Shown here: positions 25,901-38,100 of the stretch, one piece after another
How the letters are laid out: each line of letters opens with the position of its first letter
How positions within the stretch are numbered: the stretch's first letter is position 1
Translations under genes and position numbers: made by a program
Notes under the pieces: model-generated
Database searches by the model: none
Told to the model about the DNA's origin: nothing
What the model saw: the letters and a program-made list of their open reading frames with translations, nothing else
NCBI RefSeq assembly: GCF_003254395.2
Contig: NC_037638.1
Location: 14,927,086 to 14,991,085 of the forward strand
DNA length: 64,000 nucleotides
Source of the DNA: Apis mellifera
Lineage: Eukaryota; Arthropoda; Insecta; Hymenoptera; Apidae
Direction of reading: 5' to 3'

Positions 25901-28900
25901 CAAGCAATTCTTTTTTATTTATTAGCATATATTATTAGTATTATTATTAAATCTATTTATTTTGAAAGTTCTTTTTTGTATTACAATACGTTTTTCCTTT
26001 CTTATATATTTTTTTATTTTTCCTTAATTTATAGTAAATATATGTAATGCTAAATAACATTAATTTTTAAAAGATTTAAAATTATTGTATCAAATTATTA
26101 AATTTTATTTTTAAATTCTTATCACTTTATTAATAATTTTGCATGTCAATAGTTAATAGTCTTGCTTGCAGAATATATATTTATATTTATTGTTAGAAAA
26201 GTATATAAGAGATGCACATATGAAAAAAAATTGCGCAACTTTATTCTAAGAAATCATATCCTAATAGTAATATCGTATGATATATATATGAAATATATAT
26301 ATATATGTATATAATTGTTAGAAAAACAATTTAAAATAAGAGATTGAATTTCTGCAGATCTATAGGATATGACGGTGATGGTATTATGGGTTTTCTTATG
26401 CCTATGCTGATGTAATGTGCTATACTTTTTTGCTATCTTCTGTATCCCTTGTCTATCGTTTTTTTCTTATTTACGCAGGCATTAAAATTTTATTATTAAT
26501 TTTAAAATATGCTGATATGTTTTTCTGTTCATATTTTTCAAAAATATTTTTATAAGAAAAAAAAATTAAAAGACTTAAAAAAAAAATAAAAAATTAAATT
26601 CATTTAATCTACAACAAATCATAAATGATTGAATATTCGTTTGTAAAAAAAATAATAAATAGTTATAATTGATACAGAAATTTATATCAGCAAATGAAAA
26701 TATCATAAAAAAGAAAGCTCATAAACAGTGCATCTGCTATTTATTGATTTGACTTGGTGATTTTTATTTTGTTTGATCCATAAATATTTAATCACGTTGC
26801 GCTATGCCTTAAACACTTGGAAAGTAAATTGATTTCTATCAGTTGTTTAATTGCAGATTTTATATTAATTTTTTGATCGAAGATATATAACTTTTTTGAC
26901 ATCGCAAATGTAGTATCTTTCTGCTTCTTAGTTTTAGTTTATAGTTACTTTCTTTTATTCTTTGTTAATCAGAACAATATCATTTTAATTAAAATAATCA
27001 ACAAGAAGATTATTTGATAAAAATTCTTCTCGTATATAATATAATTAAATTCATTTTATATAAATATAATATTTAGTAATAATTAAGAAAATATTTATTA
27101 TTTATTTATTTTTTATTTATCGAAAAATAAATTTCCATAATTTTTATGTGATATAAAAGATAATAGAATAATTTTTATCGATTTTCAGTATTAGCATAGT
27201 GATTAGAAATTAAAGATTATAGATCATATCATATCACATGTAATTATATAAGTATCTTTGAAATTGAATATTTAAATTTACTACGAAAAAGTGCTTTGTT
27301 TTCTATATACTATGTATGTCCACGATCAACAGGGTTTCTTCGCAGCAGAAGAGAAAAAAGAAAAGAAAAGAAGGCAAAAAAGAAGAAGGATATTGTGGAA
27401 ACGAGCAGCAACAAAGAAGAAAAGTCTGATCTGTCAGTATATGCATATTCAGCAGAACTAGTGCACCAAAGATTGATTCCATGATCGAGCTAAAAATTTA
27501 TGGAACAAACGAGAAAATGACTAATAAGCAAATCAATTTTTCATGCAGCACAAGTTTGATCATAGAATTAGTCTAATTTTTTTCTTTTTTAATTTTCTTT
27601 TTTAAATTTCTATTGACACAATATATCTAATCAAGCATAATGATGTTATAAAATAAAATAAAAAATAATACATAATTTTTAATAATTTATTTTTCGGCAC
27701 ATAAAAAGAGAGAGAGAAAAGAAATATTATGCATATGTGATGCACTGGGCCTGCTGGAACTTTTAGAGATATATATCACTGAATTATTTTAATTCTATAT
27801 AATAGGGAGGATAAGGATGACAGTAGAAAATCTGAAACACCAACACCGGAAGTAGACGAAGATGGTTTTTGTATTAGACCTAAAACAGAACCATGGGAGA
27901 ATGAGAAAGGATTTTATTCCAGTTCAGATACCGATTCCGAAGATGATAGAGAACGAAAAATTCGAGTAGAAATAAAACCACTTAGCAATGGCGGAGCACC
28001 TATGAGCGCAAGTGTGGACGAGCTTAGGGCAACGGTGGAAAATTTATCTTTATCGCCTGCACCAACGGTACGTTTCTTTTTTTCATTTCTTTAATTTTTT
28101 TTTACAAAGATTTGTTTTGCAATAATAATATTTACGTAACAGGGACGCAGAGGCTCAAATACCGACTCAGATCATCATATGAAAAGGTCTCAGTCAGTGT
28201 CACAGCAATTAGGAGGTAAGCCAAGCTCGGATTTACTTGGCCTAAACTTGTTCAATCCTAGCAGTACACCATCGAGCGCCTCAACGCCGACTGGTAGTCA
28301 TCCATACGCGCCATTGCAAAGTCCTCCGCCGCTGTCTTTGTCACCGACGCCTCAACCACAGCCGCCACAATCCGCACCACCTACACATCCTCATCCACGA
28401 TTCCCTGGTGAGTTTGCGAAATTGTCGTTCTCAGCTTATCAGAAATGTTTTCTGTGTTTCGTGAAAAAAATCACATCTATATGTGAATATATTTTACTTT
28501 AAATTATATAAAAAATTTATAGAAATTTATAAGATTTTATTTTCTACAGATGGAGATTTATTTTCGGAAGTAGGAGACATTACTCCGGCCTTACCTCCAA
28601 AACAATCCGCTTCTTCTACTCCGACAGGATCTATTATCATTCCTAGACCACCATCCCGAAGAGGAGAAGGTCCTTCGCCAAGAGGTAGAAATTCACCAGC
28701 GACTATATCCAGAGCTGATAGCGTAGCTAGTTTAGAGTTTCGTACAGCCGGCGTTGGAGTTGGCTCTTCCAGAGGTCCATCGCCACTCACAATAGGACTT
28801 GCAGATACTATTCCTTTAGCAGTCGCCTTCCATGAAATAGTACACTCTTACTTTAGAGGTACTGATGAAACACGATGTCAGGTGAAACTCAGTGGAGATA

Positions 28901-29979
28901 TGATGTTATCATTTCCTGCCGGTATTGTCACTGTGTTGGCGAATAATCCTAATCCTGCAAAACTAACGTTTCGCGTGCGCAACAGTAATAGATTGGAAAA
29001 ATTGTTCCCTAATAATCAACTCGTTAGCATGTAAGTTATTAGAATTAGACCATTACTATTACTATTCAAGTTATTTGAAGATATTTAAATATTAATACAG
29101 GGATGCCACACAGACAACTGTTGACAGTACAATTTTTGAATTCAACATGAGTGCCTTAACTACATTGTTACGCAAACAGGCTGAACAAAATCCTTCGGCT
29201 TCATATTTTAATGTCGATATACTCAAATATCAAATCAAATGCAAGGAAGGCGCGGGTTCATGTCCTTTCCAGTTAGTTGCCTATTGGAAATGTGAAACGA
29301 CTCATACAGACCTTAAGGTATTTCATCTTGATATATTATATAATTTTATTAGACACAAATATATAGTATAATATAAAAATAAATATATAATGTATAAATA
29401 TTATAATTTTATTAAATGAATAACTCATGCTTGCCTTAGATTGATTATAAATATAATAGTCGCGCTATGGCTTCTCCAAGTCCATTATTAAATCTCCATG
29501 TGGCTGCACCCATAGATGGAGGTTTTAAATCATTAAACAGTAAACCTCAAGCACAATGGTTATCAGAAACAAATCGGATATTATGGAAGTTCACAGAATT
29601 ATCACAGCATAGTGAAGGTAATGGTGTAGGTTCTTTGAAAGCACGAGTGGAGCTAGGACATGGGCCAGGAAATCAAGGAACTATATTTACACAGTTTAAT
29701 TGCGAAGGGACCACATTATCTGGAGTTGAGTTTGAACTTTTAGGCCCGGGATATAGATTAAGTTTAGTAAAACGTAGATTCGTATCTGGTAAGTGTTTTT
29801 ATTTATTTATAGTCTTATTTATTTTTAGTTTTTGTTTTTTTTCTTTTTTTTTTGTCTTTTTATAAGAAAGTAATAATATATTTATATTACAATAATTAAC
29901 ATTTTCAGGAAAGTATATTTGTGATGGAGATTCTGATTCACGAAGTAGATATGCTGCTCCACCATCGAATGTGGATTGA
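19980..29979 (+). CDS. FCHo: FCHo, F-BAR and mu-homology-domain endocytic adaptor
   Basis: Membrane-bending adaptor that starts clathrin-coated pits by binding membranes, Eps15 and AP-2 at the plasma membrane. Exons: 19980-20009, 21555-21866, 22374-22631, 22716-22911, 22979-23299, optional 24097-24210 and 25004-25012, 27333-27432, 27806-28067, 28143-28407, 28550-29030, 29101-29317, 29440-29788, 29909-29979. All phases close, giving 953 aa without the optional exons and 994 aa with both. Residues 1-265 are the coiled-coil F-BAR domain (start MTVDFADYFW). A linker rich in Lys, Ser and Pro follows, with the family's VDEDGFCIRP and DSEDDRERKIRVEIKPL blocks. The C-terminal mu-homology domain (about 670-953) starts at DTIPLAVAFHE and ends near YRLSLVKRRFVSGKY. 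Exon 5 carries a charged insert that may be lineage-specific. Intron 1 (1.5 kb) and introns 23.3-27.3 kb are AT-rich. Confidence 0.95.
24097..24210 (+). other. FCHo: FCHo cassette exon, 114 nt
   Basis: Follows a TTGTTTCAG acceptor and ends before GTAACT. It enters and leaves in phase 1, so inclusion or skipping keeps the frame. It adds 38 residues rich in Pro, Ser, Gly and Asn (for example PPAVPPPSISRN), typical of a disordered linker with possible SH3-binding sites. The open composition, clearly less AT-rich than the introns, supports coding. Whether it is constitutive or alternative cannot be seen. Confidence 0.7.
25004..25012 (+). other. FCHo: candidate 9-nt FCHo microexon
   Basis: The nine bases ATCAGCAAT sit between a strong acceptor with a long pyrimidine run (CACTCTGCACTCTTTTAG) and a GTACGT donor. 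The length is a multiple of three and the phase-1 boundaries match both neighbouring exons, so it would insert three residues (the junction reads YQQ or DQQ before the next exon) without a shift. No coding statistic can prove so short an exon; support rests on the paired sites and phase. Confidence 0.5.
27433..27484 (+). other. FCHo: possible alternative FCHo C-terminus by reading into the intron
   Basis: If the GTCAGT donor after 27432 is not used, the frame continues 16 codons beyond the split Leu codon (SVYAYSAELVHQRLIP) to TGA at 27482-27484. The product would keep the F-BAR domain and basic linker but lose the mu-homology domain. GTCAGT is a weaker donor than the other donors in this gene, which makes partial retention plausible. 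No clear poly(A) signal sits directly after the stop. Confidence 0.35.
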
Positions 29980-30667
29980 CGACTTCCAGAATGGGCGCCT
30001 CAATGGGAGAGTCTGCCCATTTAATATTGGTACTTGCTTGTTCATTCACTGCCCATACTACGATTATTGTTCAAACTCGAAATCAGCGTGGGAAAGCCTG
30101 TTGGATACCAAAGAATGTGTGCGATACAATAATAAGATTATATAATAGACGAATAATTTGTACAGAAGCCGTGATGCTGCGTAATTTAAATGTAGCAAAG
30201 TGTAAAGTTTATTCGCTTTATAAATCAAAACATTATAAAAAAGAGAAAAACAAAAGGAAAAATCTTGAATACGAAAAAACAGCAAATGAAGATCAATTCA
30301 TATCTTCATAAATCAAGATAAGTATGATATAATGTATAATCTTAGGCGAAAAAAATACTTGGACAGAAACATAATGGAAAACATAGTTGGACTTCGTAAG
30401 TCACTCGCTACCTGATGAATGGCGTTTTATGTGTTTTATAACTTGTATATTTTTCAATTTTTCTAATATATTCTCGATTAGATTGTACTATTTTAGTAAA
30501 GTTTGTACGTGATGCATAAACGAGATGTAATTATGACGACAATGACAATGATAATGACTGCAGAAAGCGTTTAAAACATCAAAGAGTAAGTAATTTTTTT
30601 TCGCAAAAGCCTTTGGTGTCCAGCATATTTTTCACCACGATATGTTCGCCATATTATTGTTTATATA

Positions 30668-30674
30668 TGCATAC

Positions 30675-30707
<33 letters not shown>

Positions 30708-30812
30708 TGTATGTATGTATATATGTACGTACGTATGTATGTCTATATGTATGCGTATGTATATATATTTATATATGTACATACATATGCACACATATAC
30801 ACATATATATAT
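30668..30812. repeat. TA / GTAT mixed microsatellite
   Basis: About 145 bp of TATA, TATG and TACG repeats in the region just after FCHo. Frames across it yield Tyr/Met/Cys/Ile runs and are not genes. Confidence 0.9.
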
Positions 30813-32511
30813 ATAATCAAAGTTATAACTTTTTTTACATTATAACTTACGTAACAGCATGAAAAAAGCTCCAAAAAATATCATCAAACAGTACAATGTT
30901 CTTAATCTATTGTTATATTTTGCGTTAATTTTAATATAGTTATATATATTGCTATTATATTGTTAAGAATTTTTAAAGAAAAAAATATGTAACAGTAACG
31001 CCAATTAACTTCGTGACTGTACATTAGCATTTATAATTTATATAATGATTTAATACTTGTTTTGTGAAATTTATAATACAGTTGTATTACGTATTTCAAT
31101 TTGTTTTTTCTATGAAATTTTTGAAAGTATTGGTTACATATACATAGATAAAGGAAGTCTATCAATTAATATTTCACAAAATGAAGTTATATTCATTTTT
31201 GTTAATTGTCAATTGAATTGTTTATCATCCTATTATGTATCAACTCTTATGTAGATTATTTTTAGGAAAAAAAATGATAATATAATTTTATTTTATTCCT
31301 GTACAGAAAACAACAAGGACGTTAAGAACAAAATGTTCGATAGATTGATGGTAATTAATAAATATATTAAATGACATTTCATAATTAATAAAAGAAAAAA
31401 ATACTTTATCGAAATATATAGTAATGAAAATTATAATTTATAACAAATGAGAAAATTGCATGATTCTTGATTAATCTTCTAGATTTTGGAAAAATTTGAA
31501 AATAATTTTTTTCATAAAACGATAATTATTTTTATTTTCATGATCATAAAAATAATTTAGAATTTTTCTTTTTGCGTTTTAAAAATTATATATATTTATT
31601 ATTTTAAAATTTTCAAATGTTATTAACTTCAAAATGTTAACATGACTTTTCAGCACTTAATGATAATTGACTATATTTTATTTTTTTTTTTTTTTCCTCC
31701 AATATTCTTTTGTTTTGCGATACATTCACGAAGTAAATCGATCGTTATTAGAGACAAGCCATTTCTTTTAACAATTACATATGCATACATAATCTGTGTG
31801 TATATGTATATGTATATATAAAAATAGTAAGTAATAAGTTAAGAATAAGTCTGAAAAATCGAACTCGAATATTATATAGTCCAGCACACACGATGCTTCC
31901 TTTTGTGCAAATTTAGATATCGGCAACAAGTTAACAAAATTAAAACCATGCATCTTCGTGCATAGTTCAATTTGCAATTTAATTTTTTTTTCTTTTTTTA
32001 AAAATTTATTTTATAAAAATTTTAATATTTAATTTCCTTTTTTAGACTTTACTAATATTTTAACAGAAAAATTATATTTTATAGTAAATATATTATTCTT
32101 AAATTATTCTTTTATTAGTTTTTTTTAATATTAAATTTATATGAAATTTACTTAATAAATTTATTTAATATAAAATTATATTATATTATGAAAAAAAAAT
32201 TACAAGTTTAATTAATATACTCAAAGATTTAAATGTTAATACTGATCTATACACGAGTTGCAATGATACTTGTTGCAAGGTATTTGTTACCTGGCTCTAA
32301 AAGTGCATTATGCTTTAAACTATGAAATAATTTGTAGAAAAAATGCGAAATGTTGTGTTTGATTACCAAATGACAAGCACAACAAATTTTTTATAGTAAT
32401 CATTCATTTAAAAGTATATAAAATAATTTTACATTTTAAGACCATTCAGCGTTTATTCGCGATGCTCTATGTTTATTTTACGAATTTACATATTATTTTA
32501 TTATTATAATA

Positions 32512-32562
<51 letters not shown>

Positions 32563-32638
32563 GTCATTATTATTATTATTATTATTATTACTATTATTAT
32601 TATTATTGTCATTATTATTATTATTATCATTATCATGA

Positions 32639-32688
<50 letters not shown>

Positions 32689-32718
32689 ATTATTATTATT
32701 GTTATTGTTATTATTATA
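32512..32718. repeat. ATT trinucleotide microsatellite, about 205 bp
   Basis: Long ATT array interrupted by GTC, ATC, ACT and GTT triplets. It gives poly-Tyr on the plus strand and poly-Ile on the minus strand, so the open frames spanning it are artefacts. Its length suggests strong length polymorphism between individuals. Confidence 0.95.
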
Positions 32719-33779
32719 TACTCAGATAAGAAAACAAAATGAAGATTTAAGAAGAAGAGCAATACAAAAAAACCATCTAAATTAAAACGATAAATTTGCG
32801 ACCACTCCATTTAATATTATTTATTTTTAACGAATAAAAATGTAAATATTTTTTCTTCTCTCGTTAAATTATTATATTGATCTTATTTGTAATGCGTACA
32901 ATTAAAAAATATTTTTAATTAAATATGTTGATAATTTTAAAAAAATAAAATATCTATCTTTGGTACATGATTATCATGAAAATGTTGGCAAAAATTAAAT
33001 AAAGTGAAAAAAAAAAAAAATAAAGGAAAAGAAAAGACTATATGACTATATATTATGGAGTGGTTCCTATGAAAAAAAATTGACTGAGCTCTTCTGTGAT
33101 ACCCAGATGTCACTATAATTTCATAATAAATATTTATAACAAAACATAATTAATGTTAATTATGATCGCGATTCACTTTCTTCCTGACTGAATTCCCGAA
33201 CAAAGAACTGATCTTAAATGAAAGATGGTTCAATCACTATTTTTAATCATCTTTCGATATCATTGCGCTGGAGTTATATGTTTTTTCAATTCCTATGCAT
33301 ATAATTACGCAGAGATAAAACTGTATGATTAGATTTTATGCGATTCGCTTTTTACGTACTATTATAATAACGATGACAAATACAAATATATCGCAAACAG
33401 ATTCTAATGAACAGAACTTCGTATACGTTACGTATTTGCGTGCACACACGAATGTATAAGTACACGATAAATTTTCAGTACATACGCATATTTTTTATCC
33501 GTTTTCGTAACGAAATTGATGCGATATGTTTAAAAAAATAAAAGCAGTCGTGTGTACAGGACTTGAAGTCATGTATGGAGAGAGAGAGAGAGGGAGTGTG
33601 AAAAAGAAATAAAGAAGAAAGAGAAAAGTATTAAAAAAAAAAAAAAAAAGAATTGCAATGCAATTGCATATACATAAGAAACTCTTATACATAGTATAAA
33701 TATGAAGAATTAATACGATATTACACGATATATAGAGTGATTATGTAATAAGTCTGTTGACATGTAATGTCTATGTTCT

Positions 33780-33785
33780 AATAAA
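33780..33785 (+). terminator. FCHo: candidate distal FCHo poly(A) signal
   Basis: AATAAA in the context TTCTAATAAAGATTAGG, followed by a T/A-rich stretch, near the end of the GC-richer UTR-like DNA. It is one of several possible signals for FCHo, about 3.8 kb after the stop. Confidence 0.3.
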
Positions 33786-33799
33786 GATTAGGATATTTT

Positions 33800-35097
33800 A
33801 TATATATAAATAAATAAATAATAGTTGCCGCGACTACGAACATCCTGTATACATATAATATGTGTATATATTTGTAATGTAATAAGTTACCGGTCTAATA
33901 TGATTAATAGAGACGATTATATTTCGAAGAAGAAGTTCGATAGAAAAAAAAAAAAAATAAATGAAACTTTGTACGCTTAAAATAAAAAGGAAAAAAGCAA
34001 AGAAAATCAAGTGATATAGGTGGAAAAAAAAAAAAAACAATACAAAATGTATAAAAATAAAATATACCACCAGAAGGACTGCATTAAGTTTTGCGTGTTA
34101 ATTTCATCACAATTAGTACGAAACACTTTGTACAAATTTCTTGCAAATTCTACTATTCCTAGTAAAAAAAAAATACACATATTTTATATATTTTATATAA
34201 TATATATAATATAAAAATACTCTACAGTAAATTTATATAAGCAAACATACTTGTTTGAAGCAGTTAATTTTACAAAAATTAATTGTTTATAACTTATAAG
34301 ATAAATAGTTATAATAATGCGATGTCTGTTATAAGTACAGAAAAATTGAATTTACAGTTCGATATATGTATATTTATCAATGTTCATTATCATGTTTACT
34401 AATACCTTCGCTACCACACATCATATATACATATAAAATTAATATATGGTGGGATATTTATGAAAGATCGATTTTAGAGATCAAAGTAAACATAAAAGTT
34501 AGTATTCAGAAATGTAAACTGAAGACGAGTTTATCTTCGATACCATTCCATCTCTGTTTCATCTAACATAAATATAAATTGCTTATAATTTAAGGAATAA
34601 TTATGTTTATTTTATCTTTAAAATAAACGATGTCCAAAGATATCCCATAAATATATTAACTTTTTGTATACGATATCATATCTCAATTTTTTTATATTGA
34701 ATACTATTTATTAATATTTATAACAAATTTTTTGTATTCAGATAATTATGCATGATTATATTTACTCATTATATTTTTAATTTTTTTTTCATTTTTTTAA
34801 TATTGTGTAAAATTAATATAATCAAAATATTTTTTTACAGTGATAACGAATGCATTAATTATTAACAATACATTTTTTTCAGGTCCCTAATTTAAATATC
34901 AGGCATAAAAATATATTATTCTTTAAATTGTTATTTTTTTCATAAAAAAACTTCTAAAAATTATAATAAAATATTGTAGCTACCATCAAACTATTTAACT
35001 GTACTTCTTTTTATCGAATATTTTTTAAAAAATATTTTAATAATTCATCATTATGAACATATTTAATAAGTATATCTTCGTATCTGAAAAACATATT
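33800..35097. other. AT-rich spacer between convergent genes
   Basis: FCHo and P3H point towards each other across this stretch. I see only A/T runs and no exon. Short open frames here (for example 33834-34070, minus) are Phe-rich and compositional. Confidence 0.5.
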
Positions 35098-35103
35098 TTT
35101 ATT
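35098..35103 (-). terminator. P3H: candidate P3H poly(A) signal
   Basis: TTTATT on the plus strand is AATAAA on the minus strand, about 65 nt past the P3H stop codon, a usual position for a short 3' UTR. AT-rich DNA produces this hexamer often, so support is modest. Confidence 0.35.
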
Positions 35104-35167
35104 AAATTTTCTTATTAAAAATCTAATCAATTTGATATTAAAAATATTCAATATATTTCAATATTAC

Positions 35168-38100
35168 TCACTTTAGAGGTATTTGAATGTCGTTTTCTTT
35201 AAAAGGGCCAATTTGTTTAACTCTTTTTAAAATTGCCAAAGCTAATATCCTTTCATATTCCAAGTATATCTCATTTTGAGTGAACCATAATGCCAAAGCA
35301 CATCTTTTACCTCGTGAAATGGCACGAACACCATGGAGATTCTCCTCACCGGCAGAAAATGCCACCATTCGTCCACAACGTGGCGAAACTATATTATCCA
35401 TTGCACGAATAGTGCGATCTTTAGCAAAAAAAAATTCTCCACCTTGGAAATCATCATTTAGATATAGAATCGCAGAATAATCTCTCCAAATGTAAGCTGG
35501 ACTTTCACGAAGACAAGTATCATTACTATTCAAAAGACAATTGTCTGCGTGAACTTGATGACTCAAGTCATCTCGATCTATTGGCGAGTCTGAAAAAAGA
35601 ATAAAAAAAAAAAAATTACTAATTTATTTTAGAACATTTATTCATCTTTTAATGTTTTTTCCCCTTTTTTTAAGTTAAAAAAAAAACATTTTGATAAATA
35701 TATTAAAGTTAAAGCAAAATAAAATAATTTTATAGAAAAGGATTCATCTTTCCGATTTCAATGATTTTAAAATATATTAGTAAAATCAATATTTTGAACA
35801 ATTTTTTCCTAAACATATAACTATTGTTCGATTTTAGTTTTTAAGATATCAAAAATATTTTTAATACTGTAAATAATATATTGTAAACAATTAGATAATT
35901 TAAAGGATCTTCAATATTTTGACTCAATATATCTTGTCCATCCAATCTTGAGAAAGTTATTAACAAAAAAGAAGTAATCAATAATATTTATATTATATAT
36001 ATATATCTTTTTCACAATTTACATTATTTTTATTTAATTTAATCTAAAATTAATTCGTAAAAAAAAAAAACAGAATTTTTACTTAAAATGAAATAATATA
36101 CAAAAATCTGAAATATTACAATTAAGTTAGATATAATTTTTTTTTTTTTAAAGATTCTCGAAATTTCGATAATTCCAGAATTCAAGCAAGAATAATTGAG
36201 ATAAGAGAATTTATAGAATCCTAGATATTTTTAGAAATGCTGAATATTTTCGAGATTGATATTTTTGGATTTTTGCGCTGTTTAATTGATAAATATATTT
36301 TCATAATATAATTATCTATATTAATACCGATTTCAAATATTAAAAATATTTATGATGATATAAAGAATAGAAAAAAAGATATAAACAAATAAATTATTAA
36401 AGATAATAGGAATTATAATTATCTTTTCTATTTATAAATATTTTTTAAAATGTTAACTGAGAACATATTTCAAGATTATTGATATTAGAAAGATGGATCT
36501 TTTTTCTACGTAATTATTCAGAATCATTCGTCTTCTGTTTTAAATTAGGAAATGATTATTTGTACTTTGACTGATCACCGTTATCCACGAATCGTACCAA
36601 GAGAATCGGTGCAACGCGATTTCAGCTGCAAAAGGAACCAGAAGCACGATGATGCATCAGATGAAAATTACCAGGTAGAGCCGTACGGCAGACCAAATGA
36701 GTGTAGGTGAAATATAGGTGTCGATCTAGTCCGAAATACCTATCCACATTGTCCCGGACTTGTTCGGTCTTTTCTAAAAGTAATTCTAACCATTCTGGTT
36801 CTATTTTTCCGATATAAACCATCTAGAATCATTATTGTCATTAATATAAATTATCATCGTGTTATAATATATAATTTAAAGTAAGAATATTTTACCAAGG
36901 CAACTCTTCCTATAGTTATCCCTTCAAATTTTTCATATTTTGAATGTGGACTTTTATTTTCAGTATAACCATCTCCTTCTATAGTGGTTATCTGTATATA
37001 TTTAAATTAATTAAAATAATTATTGATAAAAATGTAGACTTTTAAAAGACAAAACTTTAGAAATATAGATTCATACAGAAGCAAATTGCATTAAAGATTC
37101 ACATTCGATAGAATTAAGAAAACCATCAGTTACGTAGCGATTTATTCCACCAAGATCTTGCTCTTTTGCTATTGTATTAATATCATTTTTAATTCTACGT
37201 TGCTTTTCAATATCGAACATTTCGTGATCCTTAATTCGTTTCATAGAAAAATTATTCAACAATTTCGTGTAAGAAAACGAATGGCCTGGTGATGGGTGTC
37301 GTATTACTTCAACATCTGATTTCTGTAAACAGATCTTCTTTAAAAATAAGAATAGATTCTTAGAAGTTAATGAAAAATTAATAAAAGTTAATTAAGAACT
37401 GCAAATTTTATGAAAAATTAAATGAATGATAACTTGCATGCATCTATGTATTTGGGTTGCATTATACAGGCGCTTCAATAAGAGATGGAATAGCACGACG
37501 CTTAAGAGAAACTTAAATAATTTAAAATAATTTAATAGATAGTTATTTGATAAAAAAAATATTTCTATTTGCGAATATTTTATTATTTTTTTTCTTACAA
37601 AAATTAGAAAAAAAATGCGTTTTTAATTATATAATTATTGATATAATTGATTCATTTATGTTTTATGTGCATTATTAAACAAAATCCATAAATATTTCAC
37701 TCAGCTTACAAATTTCAAATATTTTTTTTTTACAGATTTTTTATATCTTATTTTTTTACCTTTTTTAATTCTTTTGCTTTAGTATTGTTCATTTCTTTTT
37801 CATGCTTCTTCTTTTTTATCTTTTTGAATTTTTTATCTATAGTTAAAAATTCGTTAGAAATGTAATGCAAGAGACTCAATTCATATTCCTGTCTTTTCAG
37901 GTAAATAATGATTTCCTAAAAAAATTAATCATATCTTTTTAATTTTATTATCAGAATAATATTATTTTATATTTTTATATTTTAATGAATAAAAACAATT
38001 ACCTGTCTAGGAGAAAAATAATCCTCCTTTACTTTTGGCTGAGTACTGTAATATTTTCTGTTTTGTAGCATTCTTGTGTCTACAGGATCGAAAAGTAAAA

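Larger units (their letters stand above)
29980..33785 (+). other. probable FCHo 3' UTR and downstream DNA
   Basis: After the FCHo stop there is no further supported gene on either strand up to the AATAAA at 33780. Several segments (31.72-31.98, 32.24-32.40 and 33.05-33.45 kb) are less AT-rich than introns here, as expected of a transcribed UTR. The true 3' end may be much nearer; several AATAAA-like hexamers occur earlier. Two large microsatellites lie inside. Confidence 0.4.

Noticed and set aside
30613..30845. Tyr/Met/Ile-rich frames
   Set aside because: Translations of the TA/GTAT microsatellite after FCHo.
32469..32810. Poly-Tyr and poly-Ile frames
   Set aside because: Translations of the ATT microsatellite.
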